This document shows, piece after piece, positions 40,998 to 48,953 of a DNA stretch of 64,000 nt. The DNA lies in contig NZ_CP016268.1 of NCBI RefSeq assembly GCF_001677435.1, positions 1,353,001-1,417,000 on the forward strand, in the 5' to 3' direction. The notes beneath the pieces were generated by a model that was not told the origin of the DNA, did no database searches, and was given only the letters and a program-made list of their open reading frames with translations. The stretch comes from Woeseia oceani. Lineage in GTDB: Bacteria > Pseudomonadota > Gammaproteobacteria > Steroidobacterales > Woeseiaceae. A program made the position numbers and the translations under genes. How positions within the stretch are numbered: position 1 is the stretch's first letter; each line of letters opens with the position of its first letter.

Positions 40998-42137
40998 ATG
41001 AAGAAATTGACTATTGGCAGGTTCTGGTCGATCGGATTGCTGTCTGCGGCCGGCACGGTCATGGCCGATGGCTACGAGCTCGAGGCCGTTTACACAGGCG
41101 AGATCAGCAACAATGTGGCCGGTGGCACCAGTAGGGGATCGCGTTACCTGGACAATCTGGACCTGATGCTGTCGCTGGACTTAAGCGAGGCGTTTAGCGC
41201 CGGTCGCGGTACTGTGTTTCTGCACGGGCTCTACAATAATTCGGCTACCTTCGCTGATGAGTTGGTTGGTGACCTTCAGGGAACCAGCAATATTGATGCA
41301 GCATACGGAGTGCGGCCGTTTCAGGCCTGGTATGAAATTCAACAGGGCGCGTGGTCCTTGCGTTCCGGTTTGTACGACCTTAACAGCGAATTCGACGCGC
41401 ACGAAACGGGCGGCCTGTTTCTGAACAGTTCTCATGGTATTGGCGCGGAGTTCGCTCAAACCGGCAGGAATGGGCCAAGTATTTTCCCGGTTTCGTCTTT
41501 GGCTCTTCGCGCTTCCTGGCAAAGCGAAAGACTGAGCGTGCGGCTGGCTGTGCTCGATGGTGTACCTGGGGATACGGGCGATGCCTCGAGTAACAAGGTC
41601 CGCCTGAGCAGCGCTGACGGCGCACTGATCGTGCTCGAAATGGACGCGGTTGCAGACTCAAGTACCCGGCTGTGGGTTGGGCATTGGCAATACACCGGTT
41701 CATTTGCACATCTGACTTACGATTATCGGTCAAATGACAACGACGGCTGGTATCTGGGTGCGTAGAGAAATTTTGACCTGGCCGGTCGCAAAGCATCGGC
41801 GTTCATTCGCTACGGGACGGCAAACTCCGATCTGAACAGTCTTGAAGATTACTTCGGCGCAGGCATTGTGGTGCAAGCGCCGTTCGACCGGCGATCCGAT
41901 GACCAGCTTGGGTTGGCAATAGCGTCGGCTGGCGCGGGGGATGCTTACCTTGACGCATTGTTATCATCCGGTGGTGCGTCCGGCAAACACGAGACGATCT
42001 GGGAGTTGACCTACCGCGCTACGGTCAATAATCACTTCGTCGTGCAACCGGATATTCAGTTCATAAAGAACCCGGCGATGGATGCGACTTTGGCTGCTGC
42101 CGTGGTCATTGCCCTGCGGTTTGAACTGCGTTACTGA
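40998..42137 (+). pseudogene. OprB-like carbohydrate porin interrupted by an in-frame TAG
   Basis: Signal peptide (MKKLTIGRFWSIGLLSAAGTVMA) and 255 codons of an OprB-type carbohydrate-selective porin (SLDLSEAFSAGRGTVFLHGLY, GLFLNSSHGIGAEF), then a TAG at 41763-41765. The same frame stays open for 123 more codons and ends in a normal barrel terminus with terminal aromatic residue (IALRFELRY). Nothing else is damaged: no frameshift or indel. Either a fresh nonsense mutation, a sequencing error or readthrough. The lost part holds the last barrel strands, so the short product would not fold. ATG 40998 chosen for the signal peptide and nearby GGTGA. Confidence 0.8.
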
Positions 42138-42205
42138 TAAATGCGGTAACCCTCGCGAGTCACAGTGTATGCGGTTAGAATACGCGCCCGCACTGCAAAT
42201 CCTCC

Positions 42206-42296
<91 letters not shown>

Positions 42297-42511
42297 CTAC
42301 GTCAATAAAAACAATAACTTACGATGCAATCTAGTTAGCCCCGCCATTAGTGCCATCAAAAATCGTCGCTTGAGTCCGGGCCTGTAGGAAAAGGCCCTTA
42401 CGCCGGATAGGTTCAGCGATGCACAGGGTTTTCTGCTCAATTTTCCGCAGTGTCACGCGGGTAGGGCGAATGGCTGTTCCTTCTGGCTTCACACTGAAGC
42501 AGGAGAAAATC

Positions 42512-42937
42512 ATGGCTAAGGCAAACGACACCACCCCGCCTGTAGAGTCCGATCTGGATGACCTCAACGAAATTGTTGCTAGTAATCTGCGTATGCTTGC
42601 GGCGCAAACCGACGATTCAGCGGCAAGGCAAAATGCAGAGCAGATGGCTGAGCAACTTGAAGCAGAATCGGCTAATTCGGTCGCTGCATCCATTGGTCTC
42701 GCAAACGAGGCGGCGCTTGGGAACGATGGAAGCCGAGTGGCAAAGATCCAAGGCGACCTGTACGACGCTCTCAGGACCGTCGAATCATTCGACATAGAGA
42801 ACCAGCCCGGCGCGCCTGAGAGGCTTGACCGCATCGCCGAAATGGCAAGCGCCCTTTCCGCGGACCTGAACGCGCTGTGCGACAGCGAACATTCTGCGCA
42901 ATCTGACCTTTTCTCTGTTGATGGAGGTGCTGCATGA
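42512..42937 (+). CDS. Hypothetical acidic protein of the element
   Basis: 141 residues, ATG 8 bases after AGGAG. Strongly acidic, predicted almost wholly helical, rich in Ala/Glu/Asp. No family recognised. The stop overlaps the next gene by 4 bases, so the two form a small operon at the left end of the element, closed by a clear terminator. Such genes directly inside attL are often cargo. Confidence 0.7.
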   Translation: MAKANDTTPPVESDLDDLNEIVASNLRMLAAQTDDSAARQNAEQMAEQLEAESANSVAASIGLANEAALGNDGSRVAKIQGDLYDALRTVESFDIENQPGAPERLDRIAEMASALSADLNALCDSEHSAQSDLFSVDGGAA

Positions 42938-43236
42938 GCAAGAAAGGCGTAATTGCGAGCCTGGAAAAATGGCCGATCATTTGGCGAGTCACTGCACCGG
43001 CGGCAGGCAGTTACGATAAGGATATGGTGTTCTGCGAATCGGACAGCAGGGAAGAAGCTCTCACGGAATACCGGGCCCTACGCCGGGCAGGCTGGCCGGT
43101 TCGGGTAGAGCAGGTTCGCTGCGGACCGCTTCCTAAGACCTACGTCAACGAGTTAAAGAAAATTAGGGAACGGAACGCACAAAACCCTGGCACCACAATG
43201 CGAGAGGTTCCGGGAGGCTGGACTGAGAGCGCGTAG
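42934..43236 (+). CDS. Hypothetical small basic protein of the element
   Basis: 100 residues, start overlapping the previous stop. Contains a compact alpha/beta-looking core (WPIIWRVTAPAAGSYDKD, EEALTEYRALRRAGWPVRVEQV) and a basic C-terminus. No family recognised. Followed after 35 bases by a strong Rho-independent terminator. Confidence 0.7.
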   Translation: MSKKGVIASLEKWPIIWRVTAPAAGSYDKDMVFCESDSREEALTEYRALRRAGWPVRVEQVRCGPLPKTYVNELKKIRERNAQNPGTTMREVPGGWTESA

Positions 43237-43271
43237 CGCTTGCTCCCCCTTTAACTCTGCAATACAGCTAT

Positions 43272-43307
43272 AGCCGACCCTGGAATGCCCTGGGTCGGCT
43301 TTTTTTT
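43272..43307 (+). terminator. Rho-independent terminator
   Basis: Perfect 9-bp stem AGCCGACCC / GGGTCGGCT (43272-43280 and 43292-43300) with an 11-base loop, running into eight T residues (43300-43307). It ends the two-gene operon at 42512-43236. Confidence 0.9.
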
Positions 43308-43403
43308 GCCTCTTCGTTGCGGGACAGTGTCAATGCGGAAAACTTGGTTTTCTGAACTGATTTACCGAGCGTTCGGTAGAGCGTGTCTGGTGAGAATTGA
43401 GCC

Positions 43404-43568
43404 ATGTTCGCAGACGCCTACATCGAGGCCCTGATTGCAGATGAAGAGGCAGCAGACCTCGTCTGGGAGCTTTGGAACCAAGGAAAAATAACCGGCACGG
43501 TAGCGGCTATAGCTTGGGTGCACATCGCTGCAGTACCCTCTCGTGATGATCCGAGTTTCAACCATTGA
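43404..43568 (+). CDS. Possible 54-residue protein
   Basis: ATG at 43404 with a GGTGAG-type site 8-10 bases upstream opens 54 codons of plausible composition (acidic helical start MFADAYIEALIADEEAADLV, hydrophobic middle). It ends 23 bases into the next gene. A perfect palindrome TACCGA-GCGT-TCGGTA at 43363-43378, about 25 bases before the ATG, could be an operator. No homologue recognised. Confidence 0.4.
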   Translation: MFADAYIEALIADEEAADLVWELWNQGKITGTVAAIAWVHIAAVPSRDDPSFNH

Positions 43569-43812
43569 AGACCTTCAACGGCACTCTTACGCGCTAGCAG
43601 TCTATTGCAACAAGTGCGAGAGGTGGGACGTTGCTGATTTGCCCCGAATTATCGGAGCAGGGCGCGGCAGTCTCCCCGTGAAAGATGCGCAGTTTCGTTG
43701 CCGCGATTGCGGGAGCCGTGCTGAAAAACAAATTAGACCGCCGACACCGCAGAAAGGCAGTGCCCACCAGCGGGGATGCCCGCCTATGTTCGGGGATGGT
43801 ACGGTCAACTAG
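43546..43812 (+). CDS. Hypothetical zinc-ribbon protein
   Basis: 88 residues from the ATG at 43546. Two CxxC knuckles, CNKC at about 24 and CRDC at about 53, with a short linker, look like a zinc ribbon; a basic tail follows. Resembles small DNA- or RNA-binding proteins common on phage elements, but I cannot name a family. Convergent with the YegP-like gene. Confidence 0.55.
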   Translation: MIRVSTIEDLQRHSYALAVYCNKCERWDVADLPRIIGAGRGSLPVKDAQFRCRDCGSRAEKQIRPPTPQKGSAHQRGCPPMFGDGTVN

Positions 43813-43867
43813 TGGTATTCGTTGCGGTTAGGTGGAGGCTAGCGGGCCGTCCTTGGCCCGCTGGAGA

Positions 43868-44203
43868 CTACGCCGACAGGTCGGCTATTGTTGTCGTGGT
43901 GCCGTTCTTCTTGACGCTGGCAATGCCATTCTTCATAGCTGCTGCCGTTTCGTACATTTCCGAGTTTCCAATTACCTGGTGGTTGCCAGATTTGAGGACA
44001 AAGTAATGCTTGCCGTTCTTGGCCTCGCGAGCCTCATATCTGGAGTCGTCGCCGCAATTCTTCTGGACAGAAGCAATGCCGTTAGTGCAGCCCGACTTAG
44101 CTGAATAGCCTTCACTGGCCAGTATTGGCTCGCCGTTTCCTGCCTTGAGCCTGAAGCGAAACTCGCCTTTCTTATCTTTGTATATTTCGAATTTTCCGGC
44201 CAT
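43868..44203 (-). CDS. YegP-like DUF1508 tandem-repeat protein
   Basis: 111 residues made of two copies of the DUF1508 unit: a first with KKGEFRFRLKAGNGEPILASEGY...NGIASVQKN and a second with KNGKHYFVLKSGNHQVIGNSEMY...NGIASVKKN. This is the UPF0339/YegP fold; its function is unknown, with scattered links to stress and mobile DNA. Transcribed opposite to the flanking genes, so probably an independent module. Confidence 0.85.
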   Translation of the reverse strand: MAGKFEIYKDKKGEFRFRLKAGNGEPILASEGYSAKSGCTNGIASVQKNCGDDSRYEAREAKNGKHYFVLKSGNHQVIGNSEMYETAAAMKNGIASVKKNGTTTTIADLSA

Positions 44204-44581
44204 ATCAATACTCCCTAGTGAATCAAGTCGGGGTATTGATACCAGTTTCGGGCTTTCAGTGCATCAAGGAATCTCGGCCCTCAGATCCTGCCCAAAAATC
44301 CCTAGGAACCGTACGCAACAATTTCGTGGCCCCCTTAGGTACGGTCCCAACAGGATTACAGAGCCTTACCCCCCCCCCTGATAGGGGCGAGTTGTTCTTG
44401 AGTTGCCGGGTGATTGGGGGTCGCTAACGGCAAAGTAAGTATTGCTGGAATCCGGCGGTGAACTTCGTAGAATCTTCACCATACGATTTCTCGTGCGCTG
44501 GACAATTGCCGGAAACTCTATCGGATTGAATGCCGAATATTGACCTTGAATGATGCGACTAATTTTATAAAGGAGCCATAC
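44204..44581. other. Intergenic region with a poly-C tract
   Basis: No convincing gene. A run of ten C residues lies at 44369-44378, a slippage-prone tract. An imperfect inverted repeat built on ACCGTAC/GTACGGT occurs at about 44305-44347. The region must hold the promoters of the YegP-like gene (minus) and of the 44582 gene (plus). Confidence 0.5.
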
Positions 44582-45067
44582 ATGACTGTCACGATTCAGC
44601 CAGATATCCAAATGCAAGAATTACGGTCAGTACCGCAAGGCGCACTGATTCAGTACGGCACGAGGTACGGTTTCCGCGTTCCTGACGGAAACGACTCTGC
44701 CGGGCGTTGTGGGATGGCGCTATATTCCCCTGATTGCGACTTGTTCGAGATCGTATTCGGCAGTATTAGAGAAAGTGCTTTGTCATTTGCTGCATGTGCA
44801 GTGGTGCTTGATATCGACCTTTCTGCTCCGGCCATGCGTATCTCAACGGTGGCCCCGCCGAAAGCCTCTCTCTACATGGCGCACGGAAGACCAATGTTTG
44901 TTGTTACCTATACAGACGACGAGGATTTTTGCCTCCTAGATGTGACAAACGGTGACATCATGGCCCCAGATTACAATCCAACGTGGTCGTTCCCTAAGTG
45001 GAGAATCTGCATTGAAGATAAGTCAGGCAAGATGACACCGCTCATTGAGCGAGTTACCGCAGAATAG
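44582..45067 (+). CDS. Hypothetical protein upstream of the SIR2 gene
   Basis: 161 residues from the ATG at 44582, preceded by AAAGGAG. Beta-rich, neutral, without membrane segments (YGTRYGFRVPDGND, RPMFVVTYTDDEDFCLLD). No family recognised. It precedes the SIR2-like gene by 113 bp in the same direction. Confidence 0.6.
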   Translation: MTVTIQPDIQMQELRSVPQGALIQYGTRYGFRVPDGNDSAGRCGMALYSPDCDLFEIVFGSIRESALSFAACAVVLDIDLSAPAMRISTVAPPKASLYMAHGRPMFVVTYTDDEDFCLLDVTNGDIMAPDYNPTWSFPKWRICIEDKSGKMTPLIERVTAE

Positions 45068-45180
45068 GTGCTCTGCTCTACAGATTGACGCTCGGAGCTC
45101 TGTCGAAGTCGCCAGCTAACTGAAGGCCGTACTGCAGTAGTCACGAATACCGGTACCGCTGGACACGGAGGTTTAACAAC

Positions 45181-46386
45181 ATGTCGAACAACGTCATTAT
45201 CCTTGGCGCTGGTTTTTCGCACGGTGCAGGTATTCCGCTATTGGGAAATTTTGTCGAGCAAATGATAGATATCGCAGCTCGGGAAACGCTTCGTGATAAA
45301 CCGGTACCCCCTGATGATCTGAGATTAATCCAAGACGCGATGAAAATTCGAGGGGAATTGGACGGCTATCATGGCCGCGCGGTTTTCAATGATCGAAACA
45401 TCGAAGATATTCTATCTATCCTCGCGTTTAACTCCCTGAGCGGCGGGCCGACTGAGAAGCGAAAATTTCAGACCGTAGCTGACTCAATTGCCAAAACCAT
45501 AGACCTTTGTTGTGCGCTTGAGGATCCCAGGGGGACAGGGGGGCAAATTCATATTCAGGACAACAAAGAAGGGGCGGTCTACCGGGCATTTTGGGCTGCG
45601 CTTCTTAAGTGGGCAAAAGTCAGTAACGAGATGCCCGCCATAATTACCTTCAATTACGACCTTGTTCTTGAGTTGTCATTACTGCAAGTTCTTAACAGCA
45701 CAATGTACAACGCCACGACTAAACCAAGGCCATTTACCGCACTTCAGTTGAGATACGGCCACTTCCCAGAGCTGGATGTTTGTTTACAGGTGCAGCCTGT
45801 CGACTATCAGACTAGAAATTATGGGTCTTCAGCCATGCTGACTGGGGGGACTAGAACCCAGCTTGTTGGGCCATCCACCGCAACCCCGGCCCAGGAAATC
45901 AAGATTTTGAAGCTCCATGGCGCATTAAATTTCCCGAAGCAGAAAAACGACGCGCGGCCTCAGGACTTTGCAAGACCGGTTGAACGACCGCTGATTTTGC
46001 CGCCCATATCAAACAAGTTATCGGAGAAGAGCGCTCAGTCTATCTGGAAGCACGCGATTAAGGAGTTGCGCGAAGCTCGAAACGTGGTGTTTGTAGGGTA
46101 CAGTTTGCCGCGAACTGATATCTACATGCAGTATTTTCTCAAGGCGGCATTTGGGCCAAATAGGAATCTAAGCAAGATTTCGGTCTTCGATCCTGTGCTT
46201 CACAGCGGCGGAAGCGCTGGCCGGGAGATGGAGGATAGATTTCTTAGTTGCTTTGCAACGCAGATGCATCCTCATATCGAGTTCCGTCCCGTTCACAACA
46301 GCGCCGTTATTGACGGAGGGCGCAGTGGAACTGCAGAGCATTTTGTGAATGCTCTGACCTCCTGCCCAAACGAGATGTTCTTTTGA
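45181..46386 (+). CDS. SIR2-like defence protein
   Basis: 401 residues, RBS GGAGG. Rossmann-type NAD-binding start GAGFSHGAGIP (9-19), then ITFNYDLVLE (about 154), KILKLHGALNFPK (about 242), LILPP and VVFVGYSLPRTD (about 305). This is the SIR2-like domain of anti-phage proteins such as ThsA, DSR and SIR2-Argonaute or HerA systems, which destroy NAD+ on infection. No HerA, Argonaute or second effector gene is adjacent, so it may act alone. It lies in the left arm of the integrated element, typical of defence cargo. Confidence 0.82.
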   Translation: MSNNVIILGAGFSHGAGIPLLGNFVEQMIDIAARETLRDKPVPPDDLRLIQDAMKIRGELDGYHGRAVFNDRNIEDILSILAFNSLSGGPTEKRKFQTVADSIAKTIDLCCALEDPRGTGGQIHIQDNKEGAVYRAFWAALLKWAKVSNEMPAIITFNYDLVLELSLLQVLNSTMYNATTKPRPFTALQLRYGHFPELDVCLQVQPVDYQTRNYGSSAMLTGGTRTQLVGPSTATPAQEIKILKLHGALNFPKQKNDARPQDFARPVERPLILPPISNKLSEKSAQSIWKHAIKELREARNVVFVGYSLPRTDIYMQYFLKAAFGPNRNLSKISVFDPVLHSGGSAGREMEDRFLSCFATQMHPHIEFRPVHNSAVIDGGRSGTAEHFVNALTSCPNEMFF

Positions 46387-46489
46387 GGTTAGGGCTCAAA
46401 TACTGTTGTGAACCACCCCGCCACCTACCCTCCATTGTTTACTCGTGAGAATTTCCCATTCTTATACCATCGCTTGTCCAGTTGGCGCG

Positions 46490-46948
46490 CTATGAATCAT
46501 TAGTGCTTTTTCTCCGCATTTGCCTAAGCGCGATCAGTTCTTTGTCAGAACGTGGCGGAAACAACTCGTCGGGAATGCCATAGAAGCGTCGCCAAGCTAA
46601 ATAGCCTTCATGGCCATCCAGACCCACGGCTTGATTGTTCTCATGACCAGTGACGTACCATTGTAGCTGCGCAATTCGCTCCTCGTGCTCAGCCCAGCGT
46701 TTGGTCACCGCTCGCAGTTCCTCTCCTGAGAGTTCGCCCATTCGGTACAACTGTAGGGTTTCGTTTCCGCGAAGCGGCTCAGGACTTTCATACTTCCACC
46801 ACTCACACGGACGATGGCCGGAGAAGCTTTGAGCCATAAGTTTTGCGCGTAAGCGCGTCCAGCGCTCCTTACTGATGGGCCGCTCCTCCCAGGGCACTAG
46901 CGCCTCTGCCGCATTTGCTCTGCTGCGCCGTTTTCGTGTTGAAGGCAT
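46490..46948 (-). CDS. Hypothetical phage-type protein next to small terminase
   Basis: 152 residues, Arg/Glu/Trp-rich, predicted helical, with a basic N-terminus (MPSTRKRRSRANAAEAL) that could bind DNA. It follows the P27 small-terminase gene by a single base, where a large terminase would be expected in a phage, but it is far too short and lacks Walker motifs. No family recognised. Confidence 0.65.
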   Translation of the reverse strand: MPSTRKRRSRANAAEALVPWEERPISKERWTRLRAKLMAQSFSGHRPCEWWKYESPEPLRGNETLQLYRMGELSGEELRAVTKRWAEHEERIAQLQWYVTGHENNQAVGLDGHEGYLAWRRFYGIPDELFPPRSDKELIALRQMRRKSTNDS

Positions 46949-46949
46949 T

Positions 46950-47306
46950 CTACGCTCCTCCTCTGAACGTTCCCGGCGGTCGCCCTCGGCTATCCCGCAA
47001 AGGTTCGATATCTAGGTTCAATTGCTTCAATGCCGCCAGCATTTGTGACCGAGCGTCTCGTTCTGTCGCGAGAAGCGGGTGAGCCTTAAACTGCCCAAAG
47101 CGGTCTTTGACCTTGGCTCCATCCTCCCGGACGGATTGTTGGCAGGTGCGCATCAGGTCGAACGCCTCCAGCGCGGTCTGTAGGAGCAACCGTCCTGCGT
47201 CGTCGTCAATAGCGTATTCATCGACCAGCTTTGCCCACCAGCTAGCGGCCTCATCGGTAAGGGTGGCGGGCAGCGTGTCGGATTTTGCGGTTTCAGAATT
47301 TTTCAA
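46950..47306 (-). CDS. Phage terminase small subunit, P27 family
   Basis: 118 residues. Matches the P27 family layout: LTDEAASWWAKLVDEYAIDDDAGRLLLQTALEAFD, then a central FKAHPLLATERDARSQMLAALKQLNLDIEP and a Pro/Arg-rich end. Small terminases recognise the packaging site for a large subunit. No large terminase is in the window, so either packaging uses a helper phage's enzyme (as in some satellites) or the gene was lost. Confidence 0.8.
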   Translation of the reverse strand: MKNSETAKSDTLPATLTDEAASWWAKLVDEYAIDDDAGRLLLQTALEAFDLMRTCQQSVREDGAKVKDRFGQFKAHPLLATERDARSQMLAALKQLNLDIEPLRDSRGRPPGTFRGGA

Positions 47307-47423
47307 AGGAAATACTCAGTTTTGTGGGAGCGAAGGCCCAGCTCCGGTCTCCCAAAGTCTGGGCACGTTTCTATACCCCCCTCCCAGGCGTCTCTACAGA
47401 CAAGAAATAGGCCCAGATCCCGC

Positions 47424-47894
47424 TTACGCCGCAGGCTTGTGCAGCAGGCTGCGCATATTGTTCGTCGTGCGCTTCACGCCAGGCTCTGCGGCAGACACGG
47501 TCAACCCCCACGACTTGTACATTTCCTCCACCTCTTTCTGAGCTTCTTCTGGCGACATTTGGGCGCGCCGTTTCGCTTGCTCTTGCGTCCGTAGTTCCTC
47601 AGGCGACTGACCGAACACGGTCATGCGATCGGCCAGTGCTTGTATCATGGGGTTTGCACAGTGAACTTCAGACGCACGGTAGACTTCGCCATCAACCTCG
47701 ATAGCAAGAACGAACTGCCGGGAGTCGCTTAGGCGCAGCAGAGCGGCCTGTTCGCCCAACAGCATACCGCTGGCGTTGTAGAGGTCCCTTGACCGCTTTT
47801 GGCCTTTCAGTACTCGAAAGAGGTCATTCAGCTTCCCTGTAACCTTGGGCAGTGGCAGATCAACATCAGTCACTTGCTTTTTGCTCTTGAACAT
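47424..47894 (-). CDS. Hypothetical phage-type protein
   Basis: 156 residues from the internal ATG at 47894, which overlaps the preceding 77-residue gene by 29 bases. Beta-rich middle (ALLRLSDSRQFVLAIEVDGEVYRASEV) and a helical C-terminus with PEELRTQEQAKRRAQMSPEE. No family recognised; position in the overlapping virion gene run suggests a structural or assembly role. Confidence 0.65.
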   Translation of the reverse strand: MFKSKKQVTDVDLPLPKVTGKLNDLFRVLKGQKRSRDLYNASGMLLGEQAALLRLSDSRQFVLAIEVDGEVYRASEVHCANPMIQALADRMTVFGQSPEELRTQEQAKRRAQMSPEEAQKEVEEMYKSWGLTVSAAEPGVKRTTNNMRSLLHKPAA

Positions 47895-48099
47895 TGGCGT
47901 TCTCCTTGTTGCGCTTTGCGCGTACTTTGGCCATCCGTTGTTTCGCGGCTTTACTTCCCTTCTCTGGAGCGCCGTACAGCGCGTCCGTGTTCGGGTTGTC
48001 GAGCGTCGCATTCTCGGCGGCTTCGAACTCTGAGAGGAGCCGTACCGGTCTGCCCGCGAATATGTCGCCGTCTTTCAGCTTGGTTTCAAAGGTGGGCAC
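47866..48099 (-). CDS. Small hypothetical phage-type protein
   Basis: 77 residues, GTG start that shares one base with the TAG of the scaffold-like gene (TAGTG). Mixed N-terminal half (DGDIFAGRPVRLLSEFEAAENA) and a Lys/Arg/Ala-rich helical tail. No family recognised. Tight spacing on both sides supports that it is translated. Confidence 0.6.
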   Translation of the reverse strand: MPTFETKLKDGDIFAGRPVRLLSEFEAAENATLDNPNTDALYGAPEKGSKAAKQRMAKVRAKRNKENANVQEQKASD

Positions 48100-48953
48100 T
48101 ACGATGCCTCCCCGTAAAGTAATGTCAGGACTTCGGCTTGCGGTGGGCGTACTGTCCGCTTCTTAATCGTCGGGCCATAAAGAACGGTGCGCGCCATTGG
48201 TTTTCCCGCAGCTGCAAATATTTCCTCAACGGTGCGAGGCTCGTCTTTTTTGCTCTTGCCAGCGGTCTTACGCTTCGGGATGCGTACTCGTGTGCCAGGC
48301 TCCGCCCCTTGTGGCTTGTTTGCCTGCATCATCTTCCACGCAGCAGCAGCTTGTGCGGGTTTGATGGCGCTGACATCTTCGGCGGAAAAGCCTTGCTCCA
48401 ATAGCCAGCTGCCAAGTTGTTTCCGATTCTCCGCATCAGCGAGTTCTGGCACTTTCTTGGCGAGTTGCTTTCGCTCACTCGCAACTCGCTTGCTCTCAAC
48501 GTGACTCGACAACTGTTCACGCGCCTGCTTTTCACCACGCTGTCGCTCCCGAACTGACCTTTCAAGGTCGGCAAGGTCGCTTCTGACAGCGGCAGCGCGC
48601 TCTCTGTCTCCGCCGCAAGCCTTAACGATGTCGCCGCCGGCTGCCTTGATGGCCTCTTGAGCAGTGGCAAGTCTCTGCTCGTCTGCGCGTAGCTGACTGA
48701 CTTCCTGTTGAAACTGACTGAACGTCGCCCACTCTTGCGGGCTGTACGCCTCGTATGCGTCATCTTCCGTCGGTGCTGTTTCAGGTTCAGCAGCCTCAAG
48801 CTCTGCTACGGGAGGCTCAGTATCGGGGCTGGCGTCGTCGCTAGAGTCTTCCTCGTACAGGGTGGTTAGCCTTTCGGTTTCTTCGATTTCGTCCAGAGAC
48901 CGCCGGTCGGAGTCCCAGGAATCGTTGTCAAACTGCTGCTCAGATTCATTCAT
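48099..48953 (-). CDS. Scaffold-like phage protein
   Basis: 284 residues from the ATG at 48953. Highly acidic N-terminus (about 80 residues), long charged coiled-coil (about 85-185), then a segment KKVPELADAENRKQLGSWLLEQGFSAEDVSAI resembling the conserved C-terminal part of podovirus-type scaffolds, and a basic tail. Scaffolds guide capsid assembly by binding the major capsid protein through such basic ends, yet no capsid gene is nearby. Overlaps the 619-residue gene by 8 bases. Confidence 0.5.
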   Translation of the reverse strand: MNESEQQFDNDSWDSDRRSLDEIEETERLTTLYEEDSSDDASPDTEPPVAELEAAEPETAPTEDDAYEAYSPQEWATFSQFQQEVSQLRADEQRLATAQEAIKAAGGDIVKACGGDRERAAAVRSDLADLERSVRERQRGEKQAREQLSSHVESKRVASERKQLAKKVPELADAENRKQLGSWLLEQGFSAEDVSAIKPAQAAAAWKMMQANKPQGAEPGTRVRIPKRKTAGKSKKDEPRTVEEIFAAAGKPMARTVLYGPTIKKRTVRPPQAEVLTLLYGEAS

